Shown piece after piece: positions 28,637 through 38,050 of a stretch of 64,000 bases of DNA. A program made the translations under genes and the position numbers. The stretch lies in contig NCAT01000005.1 in assembly GCA_002255575.1 (NCBI GenBank), forward strand, positions 46,135 to 110,134. The letters run 5' to 3'. The stretch is from Acidocella sp. 20-57-95 (GTDB lineage Bacteria > Pseudomonadota > Alphaproteobacteria > Acetobacterales > Acetobacteraceae). Within the stretch, counting starts at the first letter, position 1, and each line of letters starts with the position of its first letter. The notes beneath the pieces are model-generated. The model made no database searches and was not told the origin of the DNA. It saw nothing but the letters and a program-made list of their open reading frames with translations.

Positions 28637-28890
28637 CTGCCGCTGCGTTGCCACACGGGTTTACCGAGATCAACTTGGCTGGGGGACGTGGTTGTTGAGG
28701 TGATTGCGCCAGCGGCACCGCCAATGGCTGCCCCGACCACGACGCCGATCGGACCACCAATCAGGCCGAATGTTGCGCCGGCCGCCACACCGCTTGCGGT
28801 GCCCCCCTGGAGACGGCCAGGCTGGCCATCTCCACAGCCGGCGAGGCTTAAGCAGGCGCTCAACAACAAGATTGGAAACTTAACGCGCAT
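28633..28890 (-). CDS. Glycine-zipper lipoprotein
   Basis: An 85-aa predicted lipoprotein with signal sequence MRVKFPILLLSACLSLAGC, lipobox LAGC. The mature part is dominated by a glycine zipper (GTASGVAAGATFGLIGGPIGV, then AAIGGAAGAI), the pattern of SlyB/YmgG-like membrane-associated lipoproteins. The C-terminus has QVDLGKPVWQRSGS. GGAG six bases before ATG 28890 supports the start. It overlaps the CBS gene by 4 bp, convergently. The specific role is unknown; it is probably anchored in the outer or inner membrane. Confidence 0.72.
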   Translation of the reverse strand: MRVKFPILLLSACLSLAGCGDGQPGRLQGGTASGVAAGATFGLIGGPIGVVVGAAIGGAAGAITSTTTSPSQVDLGKPVWQRSGS

Positions 28891-28954
28891 GGCATGCTCC
28901 GGAACATCAGGGGTGATAGTCTCAGAAACGCCGCGTTGCAGGCAAGCTTTATCG

Positions 28955-29404
28955 CTAATACCGCTTGTAGGGTAGAAATTTGCCGCTGAGCGTCATGCGC
29001 ACCCGGTCACCTTTTTGGTCAGGCTGGCGTTCGAGTGTCATGTCAAAGTCGATAGCGCTCATGATCCCGTCCCCAAACTCCTCGTGGATCATTTCCTTCC
29101 AGGTTGTCCCATACACGGCGACGAGCTCATAAAAGCGGTAAATCAGCGGGTCTGTCGGGACAGTTGTCGGCAGCGAGCCCCGGTAGGGGATTGCCGCAAG
29201 TGTTGCCGCGTCATCCTCAGATAGTCCGAGCAGGTCCGCAGTCTTTTGGGCGGTTTCAGGCAACATCGACATTTGGCCGAGGCAGGCCGCACAGGTCCAA
29301 ACTGGCGAATAGCCTATTTTGTCAGCAATATCTTTCCACGTCATCCCAAGCTTGGCTTTAATTTTGAGGATTTTTTGACCAAGCATCGTCTTTTCATCGT
29401 TCAT
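28955..29404 (-). CDS. cynS: Cyanate hydratase (cyanase) CynS
   Basis: A 149-aa enzyme that decomposes cyanate with bicarbonate to ammonia and CO2. The C-terminal catalytic domain is strongly conserved: IPYRGSLPTTVPTDP, YRFYELVAVYGTTWK, HEEFGDGIMSAIDF and GKFLPYKRY. The catalytic triad equivalents Arg90, Glu93 and Ser116 are all present, matching Arg96/Glu99/Ser122 of E. coli. The N-terminal helical domain is less conserved and has two close cysteines (CAACLG). ATG 29404 is chosen over an in-frame start at 29443 because GGAGAG lies just upstream. No carbonic anhydrase or cyanate transporter gene is adjacent. Confidence 0.93.
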   Translation of the reverse strand: MNDEKTMLGQKILKIKAKLGMTWKDIADKIGYSPVWTCAACLGQMSMLPETAQKTADLLGLSEDDAATLAAIPYRGSLPTTVPTDPLIYRFYELVAVYGTTWKEMIHEEFGDGIMSAIDFDMTLERQPDQKGDRVRMTLSGKFLPYKRY

Positions 29405-29543
29405 TAAGGCTCTCCGACTAAATTTTAGACCATATTTGTGCAATGAGCATGCTTCTGGATGTCATGCCAAGGCATAGTGACTGGAGTTGGCGAAATCGTG
29501 AAGTACCATTAGCATCGGCCTAAATTCATCGTGGAGAGATTTA

Positions 29544-30002
29544 ATGTCGGATCGGATCAAAATCGCATCGCCCGCTTGGCTGGACGAATTTAAAGCCTTC
29601 ATCATGCGGGGCAATGTTGTTGACCTAGCGGTCGGCGTGGTGATTGGCGCTGCGTTCACGGGGATTGTCGGCAGCCTCGTGAAGGATTTGATTACGCCGG
29701 TCATAGGCCTGCTGACGGGCGGCGTGGATTTTTCGAATCTGTTCGTCACTCTGAAGGGGCCGGTGGAGCCGACGCTTGCAGAAGCTGCAAAGGCGGGTGC
29801 TGTAACGCTGAATTACGGTATATTTTTAAATGCCGTAATCAATTTCATCATCATCGCGTTCGCAATTTTCTGGATGGTGCGGCTGGTTTCCAAGCTTTAC
29901 AAGGCGCCCGCACCGGTTGCCGCTCCTGCCGGGCCGAGCCCGTCCGAATTATTGCTAACTGAAATTCGCGACCTGTTGAAAGCGCGGCTCGAACAGCCGT
30001 AA
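29544..30002 (+). CDS. mscL: Large-conductance mechanosensitive channel MscL
   Basis: A 152-aa inner-membrane channel that opens under hypo-osmotic tension. It has the S1/TM1 signature EFKAFIMRGNVVDLAVGVVIGAAF, the gate-lining glycines, the periplasmic loop with DLITPVIGLLTGGVDF, TM2 with INFIIIAFAIFWMVRLV, and a cytoplasmic helical C-terminus ending LLTEIRDLLKARL. GGAGAG lies upstream of ATG 29544. Length is normal for alphaproteobacterial MscL. It is convergent with secA. Confidence 0.95.
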   Translation: MSDRIKIASPAWLDEFKAFIMRGNVVDLAVGVVIGAAFTGIVGSLVKDLITPVIGLLTGGVDFSNLFVTLKGPVEPTLAEAAKAGAVTLNYGIFLNAVINFIIIAFAIFWMVRLVSKLYKAPAPVAAPAGPSPSELLLTEIRDLLKARLEQP

Positions 30003-30045
30003 GCCGACCCGTTATCAGACTACCGAAAACCGACTACGACCGGGG

Positions 30046-32763
30046 TTAAACCCGGCCATGGCAGTATTTGTATTTCTTGCCTGAACCGCACGGACATGCC
30101 GAATTACGGGGGGTCGTACCCCAAGTTTCTGGCTTCGTCGGATCGATATCTTCTTCGCGGTATGGTTGCACCAGCACTGGATTGGCTGAACGCTCTTCGA
30201 GTATTGGTGCGGCTAGGCTGCCAACCAAAGGCTTCGGTACCGGATGGTCTTCCATTGTCACTGGCGGTGCAGGTACGGCTTGTGGGGCAGTCCCAACGAC
30301 CACGTGAGACAAAAGCAGTGTCACTCGTTCTTTAAGGTCTTCAAGCAGGCCGTTGAACAACATGAAGGCTTCACGCTTATACTCATTTAACGGGTCGCGC
30401 TGACCATAGGCCCGCAGACCAATTCCTTGGCGTAAATGATCAAGGGCAAGCAGATGCTCTTTCCAGACCTGATCGAGCGTTTGCAGCAAAATTGATTTTT
30501 CAATGAATTTTGTGAGCTCCACACCCGTCGTCTGCGCTTTTTCTTCGGCCGCCGCTTCTGCTGCCTCGATAATCCGCTCGCGCAAGCCGTTTTCGTCGAT
30601 GCCTTCTTCGGCGGCCCAACCCACGATTGGCAGGTCGAGGTTGAGAATGCGCTTCACGTCCTCGGCAAGTTCCTTCGCCTCCCACTGCTCCGCGAAAGCC
30701 CGCTCAGGGATGCGGCGATGCACAAGGTTGCTGATCACATCCTCCCGCATTTCGGCAACGACGCTTTGGACCGTGTCGCTGCTCATGAATTCACGGCGCT
30801 GAGCGTAAACCTCCTTGCGCTGATCATTCATGACATCGTCATATTTGAGCAGATTTTTACGCGTATCGAAATTGCGGGCTTCCACCTTTTTCTGGGCTTT
30901 CTCCAAAGCCTTGTTGATCCAGGGGTGGATAATCGCTTCGCCTTCCTCCAGCCCCAAACGCTGCAACATGCCGCCCATCCGGTCGGACCCGAAAATCCGC
31001 ATCAGATCATCTTCAAGCGACAGGAAGAAACGGGACGCCCCTTCGTCACCCTGGCGTCCGGAACGGCCACGCAGCTGGTTATCAATGCGCCGACTTTCGT
31101 GGCGTTCGGTACCAATCACGAACAGGCCGCCGGCTTGCTTCACACGCGCTTGGTATTCCTCGATTTCAGCGCGGATTTTGGCCTCATCAGCAGCGGGCTC
31201 CAGTTTGAGCCGCATATCCAGATTGCCACCGAGCTTAATGTCGGTCCCGCGGCCTGCCATATTGGTGGCGATGGTAATGGCGCCCGGTGCACCGGCTTGT
31301 GCCACAATGGTCGCTTCCTGCTCATGGAAGCGCGCATTCAAAACATTGTGTGGGATTTTTTTGACGTTTAACAGATTGCTGATAATTTCACTTTTTTCGA
31401 TGCTGGTTGTCCCCACCAGAACGGGTTGTCCGCGCCCGCGACATTCTTCAATCAGCGTGGCAACCGCCTCGTATTTCTCGGCGGCGGTACGGTACACCTC
31501 GTCGTCGTAATCTTTCCGTGTAACGGGGACGTTGGTTGGAATTTCGACCACATGCAGTTTGTAAATTTGCTCAAACTCGTCAGCCTCGGTCATGGCGGTA
31601 CCGGTCATGCCGGCGAGTTTGGGGAATAGTCGGAAGTAGTTTTGGAACGTGATCGAGGCGAGGGTTTGGTTTTCCTTCTCGACGGTCACTTTCTCCTTGG
31701 CTTCAAGGGCCTGATGAAGCCCATCCGAATAACGCCGACCTTCCATCATGCGCCCGGTAAACTCATCAATAATGACGACTTTGCCGTCCCTCACGATGTA
31801 ATCGACGTCTCGGGTGTAAAGAACGCGTGCCCGTAGAGATTGCTGCACATGATGAATTAAAGAAATATTGAAAATGTCATACAAATTGCCTTCGGTGAGC
31901 AGACCGAAATCGCGCAGCAACTGTTCGACCGTCTCGGAGCCCTGATCGGTCATAACAACCGTCTTGGCTTTCTCGTCTTTTTCATAAAGCGGGTGCTTGC
32001 CGTCCTCAGCCACGGGCGCTTTGATCAGCTCCCGAACCACTTCATCGACCTTCGCGTAGAGTTCCGTCGGCTCGTCGGATGGGCCAGAAATAATGAGAGG
32101 TGTGCGGGCTTCGTCAATAAGAATAGAATCCACCTCGTCGACGATGGCGTAATTAAAAGGCCGCTGGACCATGTCTTCCAGGCGATACTTCATGTTATCG
32201 CGCAAATAATCAAAGCCGAATTCGTTGTTGGTGCCATACGTAATGTCTGCCGCGTAAGCGGCGCGGCGGGCATCATCCGTCAGTCCGTGGATAATGATAC
32301 CGGTCGAGAGGCCGAGGAAACTATAGAGCTGGCTCATCCATTCGGCGTCACGTCGCGCCAGATAGTCATTGACGGTGACAACATGCACGCCCTGACCAGA
32401 AAGCGCGTTAAGGTAAACCGCCAGTGTCGCAACGAGCGTCTTGCCCTCACCGGTCTTCATTTCAGCAATTTTGCCAGCATGAAGAACCATGGCGCCGATT
32501 AATTGGACGTCGAAATGGCGTAGCCCCAGCGTTCGCTTGCTGGCTTCCCGAACCACGGCAAATGCTTCTTCAAGCAACTCATCCAGGGTCTCGCCTTCTG
32601 CGAGGCGTGCCTTGAATTGGGCGGTCTTGCCCTGCAGCGCGGTATCATCCAACGCCGCCATTTCGGCTTCGAGCGCATTTATTGCAGCTACCCGTCGCTT
32701 ATAGCCTTTAAGGGCGCGGTCATTACTGGTGCCGAATACGGCGCGGGCAAGGTTAGCGAACAT
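30046..32763 (-). CDS. secA: Preprotein translocase ATPase SecA
   Basis: A 905-aa motor that drives Sec-dependent export through SecYEG. Walker A is [11 protein letters not shown], Walker [22 protein letters not shown], the ATP-switch region [15 protein letters not shown], and the helicase-like motif [11 protein letters not shown]. The extreme C-terminus has the zinc-binding SEC-C motif [14 protein letters not shown], used for SecB and lipid contacts. Length is typical of alphaproteobacterial SecA. ATG 32763 is the start. It is divergent from the PPIase gene across about 145 bp. Confidence 0.97.
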   Translation of the reverse strand: MFANLARAVFGTSNDRALKGYKRRVAAINALEAEMAALDDTALQGKTAQFKARLAEGETLDELLEEAFAVVREASKRTLGLRHFDVQLIGAMVLHAGKIAEMKTGEGKTLVATLAVYLNALSGQGVHVVTVNDYLARRDAEWMSQLYSFLGLSTGIIIHGLTDDARRAAYAADITYGTNNEFGFDYLRDNMKYRLEDMVQRPFNYAIVDEVDSILIDEARTPLIISGPSDEPTELYAKVDEVVRELIKAPVAEDGKHPLYEKDEKAKTVVMTDQGSETVEQLLRDFGLLTEGNLYDIFNISLIHHVQQSLRARVLYTRDVDYIVRDGKVVIIDEFTGRMMEGRRYSDGLHQALEAKEKVTVEKENQTLASITFQNYFRLFPKLAGMTGTAMTEADEFEQIYKLHVVEIPTNVPVTRKDYDDEVYRTAAEKYEAVATLIEECRGRGQPVLVGTTSIEKSEIISNLLNVKKIPHNVLNARFHEQEATIVAQAGAPGAITIATNMAGRGTDIKLGGNLDMRLKLEPAADEAKIRAEIEEYQARVKQAGGLFVIGTERHESRRIDNQLRGRSGRQGDEGASRFFLSLEDDLMRIFGSDRMGGMLQRLGLEEGEAIIHPWINKALEKAQKKVEARNFDTRKNLLKYDDVMNDQRKEVYAQRREFMSSDTVQSVVAEMREDVISNLVHRRIPERAFAEQWEAKELAEDVKRILNLDLPIVGWAAEEGIDENGLRERIIEAAEAAAEEKAQTTGVELTKFIEKSILLQTLDQVWKEHLLALDHLRQGIGLRAYGQRDPLNEYKREAFMLFNGLLEDLKERVTLLLSHVVVGTAPQAVPAPPVTMEDHPVPKPLVGSLAAPILEERSANPVLVQPYREEDIDPTKPETWGTTPRNSACPCGSGKKYKYCHGRV

Positions 32764-32907
32764 TTTTTATCGATATCCGGTATATGAAGGTCGGATGTCA
32801 CATAGTCGCGGGGGGGTGGAGGGTCAATTCAAGTCTGCTTAAACGCACCTTGCCCGTTTCCGGGTCTTGGCTCATAGACGCGCCGAAGTTTAAAAAGAGG
32901 ACTAGCC

Positions 32908-33804
32908 ATGCGCCATTTGCCAAAAATTTCCGCCCTTGCCCTTGTTACTGCTTTGTTCACGCTCCCGGCTTTGGCCCAGACAACGGCACCGGCACCGGCG
33001 CCTGCTGCAGCGCCTGCTGATCCGGTTCTTGCAACCGTCGACGGCACCCCGATCCATATGAGCGACGTGCAGTCTGCGGCGGCCGGCCTGCCTGCCCAAA
33101 TGCAGCAGATGAAGCCAGAGCAATTATTCCCGTTGTTGGTAAATCAGCTGATTGACCGGCAGGCCTTGCTGATTGCCGCAAACGCTGAAAATCTCAACAA
33201 AGACCCCAAAGTGCAGGCTCTTATGCAGGCCGCGGCGAATGAGCAGCTCGAAAATTCCTATGTTCAGCAGCAGGTTGCGGCACAGGTTACCGATGCCGCC
33301 GTGCAGGCAGAATATAATAAGGATTATGCTGGCAAGCCTGGACCGGCGCAGGTTGAGGCGCGCCATATTCTGGTGAAGACCCAGGCTCAAGCGCTCGATA
33401 TTATTAAGCAGCTAGAGCACGGCGCTGATTTCGCTAAGTTGGCGGCGAAATATAGCATTGACCCAGGCGCTAAGGATGGCGGTGAGCTTGGTTGGTTCAG
33501 CCAAAATGAAATGGTTCCTGCTTTCGCGGATGCCGCTTTTGCGCTGAAGCCAGGCGAATATACCAAGACCCCAGTGCAGACCCAATTTGGTTGGCACGTC
33601 ATTCTGTCCGAAGGCAAGCGCACCGGTCCGGCGCCGTCATTTGATGACGTCAAGGACCAAATTCGCCAAACTCTGGCGGACAATACCATCAAGGCTACGC
33701 TCGACAATGTTCGCAGCAAGGTCAAAGTCCAATTATTCAACCCGGATGGCACTCCGGCGGTAGCGCCGGCAGCGCCAGCGGCCGGAACGCCAGCCAAGCC
33801 GTAA
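32908..33804 (+). CDS. Periplasmic parvulin-type peptidyl-prolyl isomerase
   Basis: A 298-aa protein with a signal peptide ending TLPALAQ and an Ala/Pro-rich linker. A helical SurA-N-like chaperone region follows (VDGTPIHMSDVQSAAAGLPA, LVNQLIDRQALLIAA), then a parvulin PPIase domain: EARHILVKTQAQALDIIKQL, FAKLAAKYSIDPGAKDGGELGWF, MVPAFADAAFALKPGEYT and TQFGWHVI. It is likely involved in outer-membrane protein folding or secretion quality control. The C-terminus is again Ala/Pro-rich. AGAGG lies just upstream of ATG 32908. It is divergent from secA and followed after 3 bp by argJ, a common alphaproteobacterial order. Confidence 0.9.
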   Translation: MRHLPKISALALVTALFTLPALAQTTAPAPAPAAAPADPVLATVDGTPIHMSDVQSAAAGLPAQMQQMKPEQLFPLLVNQLIDRQALLIAANAENLNKDPKVQALMQAAANEQLENSYVQQQVAAQVTDAAVQAEYNKDYAGKPGPAQVEARHILVKTQAQALDIIKQLEHGADFAKLAAKYSIDPGAKDGGELGWFSQNEMVPAFADAAFALKPGEYTKTPVQTQFGWHVILSEGKRTGPAPSFDDVKDQIRQTLADNTIKATLDNVRSKVKVQLFNPDGTPAVAPAAPAAGTPAKP

Positions 33805-33807
33805 ATC

Positions 33808-35037
33808 ATGGCAGGTCCAATCCCGATATCGCCGTTGGCGCTGCCTCTGCCATCTTTACCCCCGGTCGCGGGGGTTTCGATGGCGGTGGGCCAGGCCGGC
33901 ATTCGGTATCAGGGCCGGACCGATGTTTTGTTGATGAAATTTGCCGAGAGCACCACGGTTGCGGGGGTCTTTACCAAAAACCTCTGTCCGGGGGCGCCGG
34001 TGACTTGGTGCCGGGAAATTTTACCGGGCGGCATCGCGCATGGGTTGGTGGTCAATGCCGGAAACGCCAATGTTTTCAATGGCGTGGCTGGTCAACGTGC
34101 CGTTGAAGCCACCGCCGCGGCAGCCGCCAAAACGCTAGGGGTATCGGCTGGGACAATCTATCTTGCCTCCACCGGCGTAATCGGCGAGCCACTGCCGGCT
34201 CATAAAATTGTTGCCATCATGGATGGTCTTCACGCGGATCTTCACCCTGACCGCTTGGCCGATGCGGCACGGGCTATCATGACGACTGACACTTTTCCGA
34301 AAGCTGCAACCCGTACCGCACGCCTTGGCGGGGTGGATATCGCGGTCACGGGCATTGCTAAGGGCAGCGGCATGATTGCGCCTGATATGGCGACAATGTT
34401 GTCCTTCATTTTCACCGATGCGGCGATCCCGGCGGAGGTGCTACAACCAATGCTCGCCAAGGCGGTGGATCAGAGTTTTAACTGCATCACGATCGATTCG
34501 GATACGTCGACCTCTGACACCGTATTACTGTTTGCAACCGGCCAGGCGGGTAACAAACCCACTGATGATCCGACCGCGCTAGCTGATTTTCGCCGGGCTT
34601 TGAGTGAGGTGTTGCATGACCTCGCCATGATGGTGGTTCGTGATGGCGAGGGCGCGCAGAAGCTGGTTCGGATCACCGTTGACGGTGCGGTCTCTAACCA
34701 TTCAGCAAAACGCATTGGCATGGCCATCGCCAACTCCCCGCTCGTAAAAACCGCCATCGCCGGTGAGGACGCAAATTGGGGCCGGATTGTTATGGCTGTG
34801 GGCAAGGCTGGAGAGCCGGCTGACCGGGATAAGCTCGCCATTGCCGTGGGAGGCACCTGGATGGCTAAGGCGGGTGGTATTGTGCCCGGTTACGATGAAA
34901 CCCCGGTGGTTGCGCACATGAAGGGCCGCGAAATTGAAATAGACGTTGATATTGGGCTCGGGAATGGCCGCGCGACGGTCTGGACGTGTGATTTGACCCA
35001 CGGATATATCGATATCAACGGCAGCTACCGTAGCTGA
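33808..35037 (+). CDS. argJ: Bifunctional ornithine acetyltransferase/N-acetylglutamate synthase ArgJ
   Basis: A 409-aa arginine-biosynthesis enzyme that transfers acetyl from N-acetylornithine to glutamate. The self-cleavage site is in KGSGMIAPDMATMLSFIFTDA, where the Thr of ATML (near residue 192) becomes the N-terminal nucleophile of the beta chain. Other landmarks are VNAGNANVFNG, TGVIGEPLP and NSPLVKTAIAGEDANWGRIVMAVGK. It ends YIDINGSYRS, the usual ArgJ C-terminus. The start ATG 33808 is 3 bp after the PPIase gene. Confidence 0.96.
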   Translation: MAGPIPISPLALPLPSLPPVAGVSMAVGQAGIRYQGRTDVLLMKFAESTTVAGVFTKNLCPGAPVTWCREILPGGIAHGLVVNAGNANVFNGVAGQRAVEATAAAAAKTLGVSAGTIYLASTGVIGEPLPAHKIVAIMDGLHADLHPDRLADAARAIMTTDTFPKAATRTARLGGVDIAVTGIAKGSGMIAPDMATMLSFIFTDAAIPAEVLQPMLAKAVDQSFNCITIDSDTSTSDTVLLFATGQAGNKPTDDPTALADFRRALSEVLHDLAMMVVRDGEGAQKLVRITVDGAVSNHSAKRIGMAIANSPLVKTAIAGEDANWGRIVMAVGKAGEPADRDKLAIAVGGTWMAKAGGIVPGYDETPVVAHMKGREIEIDVDIGLGNGRATVWTCDLTHGYIDINGSYRS

Positions 35038-35055
35038 TCGTCCCGAAATTTTGAC

Positions 35056-35643
35056 TTAGGGATAAAGTTTTCCGGTAACCCAGCTATTGCCCTCCCGGCG
35101 ATAAGTAGTTCGGTCATGCAGCCTGAACTGTACGTCCTGCCAGAACTCGAAATATTCCGGGCGCACCCGCCACCCCGACCAAAATGGCGGCCTGGGGATT
35201 TGGTCGTCGGGATATTTCGCTTCTAATTCAGCTATTTTATCGTCAAAAATTTTCCGATCGGGCAGCGGGCGCGACTGCGCTGACGCCCAGGCACCAATTC
35301 GGGAAATTCGGGGTCTGCTGGCATAGTATTCATTGGCTTGCTGGTCGGACACCATTGAAATCGGCCCTTCAATCCGCACCTGCCGGTGTAAAGTTTTCCA
35401 GTAAAAGAGCAGCGCGGCTTGCGGGTTTTCCCGTAATTCCTGCGATTTACGAGATTCCAGATTGGTATAAAAAACGAAGCCATCCCGGTCCCAGGCTTTT
35501 AATAAAACGGTCCTGGCAGCAGGACGCCCAGTGCTAGACGCCGTAGCCAAGATCATGGCGTTCGGATCGTTCGGTTCGGTGTTACTGGCCTCGGTCAACC
35601 AGTCACGAAATGTAACAAACGGGTCGAGATGTTCCTGATCCAT
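35056..35643 (-). CDS. pdxH: Pyridoxamine 5'-phosphate oxidase PdxH
   Basis: A 195-aa FMN-dependent oxidase that makes pyridoxal 5'-phosphate. Signatures are AMILATASSTGRPAARTVLLKAWDRDGFVFYTN, ESRKSQELRENPQAALLFYW, RQVRIEGPI, and the C-terminal PPFWSGWRVRPEYFEFWQ. Length is slightly short but complete (E. coli 218 aa, with the difference at the N-terminus). It is divergent from fabI, sharing about 100 bp of upstream DNA, and convergent with argJ. Confidence 0.95.
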   Translation of the reverse strand: MDQEHLDPFVTFRDWLTEASNTEPNDPNAMILATASSTGRPAARTVLLKAWDRDGFVFYTNLESRKSQELRENPQAALLFYWKTLHRQVRIEGPISMVSDQQANEYYASRPRISRIGAWASAQSRPLPDRKIFDDKIAELEAKYPDDQIPRPPFWSGWRVRPEYFEFWQDVQFRLHDRTTYRREGNSWVTGKLYP

Positions 35644-35746
35644 TGCGAAGTTCTCCCACGCATTATCCAGTAGTACTTGATCGCTATGGATACTCTATGC
35701 CACCAACCAAGCTGTATTAGTAAACGCTACTCCGGAGACAGAGCCC

Positions 35747-36589
35747 ATGCCCGATACCGCATCCCAGATATCCCCACCGAAGGGGACACTCATGCAGGGC
35801 AAGCGCGGCGTGATCATGGGTGTTGCCAATAATCGGTCAATCGCTTGGGCGATCGCGCAGGCAGTGGCCGCCCAGGGTGGTGAAGTGGCGTTCACCTATC
35901 AGGGCGAGGCTTTGGAGAAGCGGGTACGCCCCTTGGCAGCTTCAGTTGGGTCAGATGTGGTGTTGCCATGTGATGTCAGTAGCGACGAGGCGATGGACGA
36001 AACCTTTGCCGCCATTAAGGAAAAATGGGGCAAAATTGACTTTCTGGTGCACGCGATCGGTTTTGCTGATAAAAACTTTCTGCGGGGCCGCTACGTGGAT
36101 ACGCCCCGTGCCGCGTTTTTGCAGGCTCTGGACATTTCCTGCTTCTCCTTTACGGCGGTTGGCCAACGTGCGGCGGCTTTGATGCCAGATGGCGGCGCGT
36201 TACTGACGCTGTCATATCTGGGGGCTGAGCGGGTGGTTCCGCATTACAATGTCATGGGCGTTGCAAAGGCTGCGTTGGAAGCCTCGGTGCGCTACATGGC
36301 CGCCGATCTGGGACCAAACCAGATTCGGGTTAACGCAATCAGCGCAGGGCCGATCAAAACATTGGCCGCAAGTGGAATCGGCGATTTCAGCTATATTTTG
36401 AAGTGGAATAAATATAATTCGCCGCTTGAGCGTAATGTTGAGCTAGAGGAAGTCGGCGGTGCGGGCCTTTACATGCTGTCTGATTTGTCGAAAGGCGTGA
36501 CCGGTGAGGTCCATCACGTGGATTGTGGATATCATACGGTTGGGATGAAGAACCCAAATGCTCCGGATATTGCTGTTGCTAACGATTAA
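35747..36589 (+). CDS. fabI: Enoyl-ACP reductase (NADH) FabI
   Basis: A 280-aa short-chain dehydrogenase-fold enzyme for the last reduction in each fatty-acid elongation cycle. The cofactor motif GVIMGVANNRSIAWAIAQAV is the FabI type. The catalytic pair lies in HYNVMGVAKAALE (Tyr167 and Lys174), with the additional Tyr157 in LSYLGAE. RVNAISAGPIKTLAASGI matches the substrate loop. GGAGA about eight bases upstream supports ATG 35747, although ATG 35792 would also give a family-like N-terminus. accA follows 47 bp later, consistent with a fatty-acid operon. Confidence 0.95.
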   Translation: MPDTASQISPPKGTLMQGKRGVIMGVANNRSIAWAIAQAVAAQGGEVAFTYQGEALEKRVRPLAASVGSDVVLPCDVSSDEAMDETFAAIKEKWGKIDFLVHAIGFADKNFLRGRYVDTPRAAFLQALDISCFSFTAVGQRAAALMPDGGALLTLSYLGAERVVPHYNVMGVAKAALEASVRYMAADLGPNQIRVNAISAGPIKTLAASGIGDFSYILKWNKYNSPLERNVELEEVGGAGLYMLSDLSKGVTGEVHHVDCGYHTVGMKNPNAPDIAVAND

Positions 36590-36636
36590 GCGCCGAGGTT
36601 CCTTAAATCGTTTTATGTGGTAGAGGCCGGGGTCTG

Positions 36637-37593
36637 ATGCGCCAATATCTAGAATTTGAAAAACCAATCGCTGAGCTCGAAGGTAAGATCGAGGAATTGC
36701 GGCGGATGACATCGCCTGGCGAGATCAATATCGCCGATGAGGTGCACCGCTTGTCTGATAAGGCTGACAAGCAACTGCGGGCCCTCTATGCCAAGCTGTC
36801 GCCTTGGCAGAAAACCTTGGTTGCCCGCCATGCTGATCGGCCAAAGGCTGCTGGCGTGATAGCTGCATTGATTGACGATTTTGTCCCATTGGCCGGTGAT
36901 CGCGCCTTTGCTGATGACGCCGCAATTATTGGCGGGCTGGGCCGGTTCCGGGGCACACCAGTGATGGTGATCGGAACTGAAAAGGGCACGGATACGGAAA
37001 CGCGTATCAAACATAATTTCGGTATGGCGCGGCCAGAAGGCTACCGTAAGGCGCACCGGTTGATGGAGATGGCGGGCCGGTTTGGGCTGCCAATTTTAAC
37101 CTTTGTGGACACCTCCGGAGCGTTTCCCGGTATCGATGCTGAAGCGCGCGGTCAGGCTGAGGCGATTGCACGGGGCATCGAAGTTTGCCTTAGTGCGCCG
37201 GTGCCCTTGATTGCGACCATTATCGGCGAAGGTGGCTCGGGTGGTGCGATCGCTCTGGCGGCCGGCAATACGGTGCTGATGTTTGAGCACGCCATTTACT
37301 CGGTCATTTCACCGGAAGGCTGTGCCTCTATTTTGTGGCGCGATGCCGCGCAGGCGCCGCTGGCTGCCGAGGCCATGCGGATCACCGCGCAGGATTTGAA
37401 GAAGCTTGGATTGATTGATGAGATTGTGCCAGAGCCCATGGGCGGTGCGCATCGCAGCCCGGAACTGGCGCTGGCTTCTTTGGCTGATGCTATTGCTCTT
37501 GCGCTTGCCCCCTTGAAGCCGATGACACCTGAAGCTTTGCGCGCCAAACGGCGCGAAAAATTCCTGGCGATGGGGAAATTAGGGCTGGTTTAA
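36637..37593 (+). CDS. accA: Acetyl-CoA carboxylase carboxyltransferase alpha subunit AccA
   Basis: A 318-aa crotonase-fold subunit that, with AccD, transfers CO2 from biotin to acetyl-CoA to form malonyl-CoA. It starts MRQYLEFEKPIAELEGKIEELR, the classic AccA N-terminus, and has RHADRPKAAGVIAALIDDFV, GTEKGTDTETRIKHNFGMA, FVDTSGAFPGIDAEARGQAEAIA and GEGGSGGAIALAAGN. Its end overlaps a convergent small membrane-protein gene by 15 bp. Confidence 0.97.
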   Translation: MRQYLEFEKPIAELEGKIEELRRMTSPGEINIADEVHRLSDKADKQLRALYAKLSPWQKTLVARHADRPKAAGVIAALIDDFVPLAGDRAFADDAAIIGGLGRFRGTPVMVIGTEKGTDTETRIKHNFGMARPEGYRKAHRLMEMAGRFGLPILTFVDTSGAFPGIDAEARGQAEAIARGIEVCLSAPVPLIATIIGEGGSGGAIALAAGNTVLMFEHAIYSVISPEGCASILWRDAAQAPLAAEAMRITAQDLKKLGLIDEIVPEPMGGAHRSPELALASLADAIALALAPLKPMTPEALRAKRREKFLAMGKLGLV

Positions 37594-37971
37594 CGAAGGG
37601 TAGCGGCCGGTTTTGAGGCTGATCCAGGTGAATAGCCCCAAGGCGACGCCCAACACGCCATAAGTGCCATTATAATTAACCACGGCAGCCACGCCGATGC
37701 CGATGGCCAAGGCCGCCAGAGCGCGGCGGCCCAGTATGAACGCCGCCAGCCCCAGCAGCAGCGCGACCCAGCCAAAGCCATGTAAATATTGCAGCTTGAG
37801 AACCGCCTCGCGCGGCAGACAAAATCCCGGCGCGTTGGCGGCGGCGCAAATGCCGACGGTGTCGATAGGGACGATCGTCAGTTGCCGGAACAGCGCCGCA
37901 GTGCCACCGATGGCCAAGGCGAGCACCGCGTACAGCCCGTCCTCGCCATTGAACCGTGATCCGTTTGCCAT
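37579..37971 (-). CDS. Small polytopic membrane protein, unrecognised
   Basis: A 130-aa protein with about four hydrophobic segments ([61 protein letters not shown]). The first loop contains two cysteines in an [15 protein letters not shown] context, which might form a disulfide if periplasmic. ATG 37971 has AAGGAG nine bases upstream and is preferred to an in-frame ATG at 38040. No family is recognised. It is divergent from glyQ and overlaps accA at the 3' end. Confidence 0.68.
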   Translation of the reverse strand: MANGSRFNGEDGLYAVLALAIGGTAALFRQLTIVPIDTVGICAAANAPGFCLPREAVLKLQYLHGFGWVALLLGLAAFILGRRALAALAIGIGVAAVVNYNGTYGVLGVALGLFTWISLKTGRYPSLNQP

Positions 37972-38050
37972 GTCTTGGGTCTCCTTGCTCTCATCCCCTG
38001 GGGGCCGTATTGCTGCGACGCGCCACAACAACAATTTCACTCATCGGTTC

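Noticed and set aside
30040..30055. CCGGG-GTTAAA-CCCGG inverted repeat between mscL and secA
   Set aside because: Short, overlaps the secA stop and lacks a T-run; may be a weak bidirectional pause but not supported.
30503..31510. Long plus-strand frames opposite secA
   Set aside because: secA is unambiguous on the minus strand; the antisense frames are low-complexity shadows without start signals.
35022..35036. CAGCTA-CCG-TAGCTG palindrome at the end of argJ
   Set aside because: The stem is inside coding sequence and is not followed by a U-tract on either strand.
37697..38050. 118-codon N-terminal extension of glyQ
   Set aside because: Antisense to the small membrane-protein gene; GlyQ homologues start at the MTEHAPH-type N-terminus.
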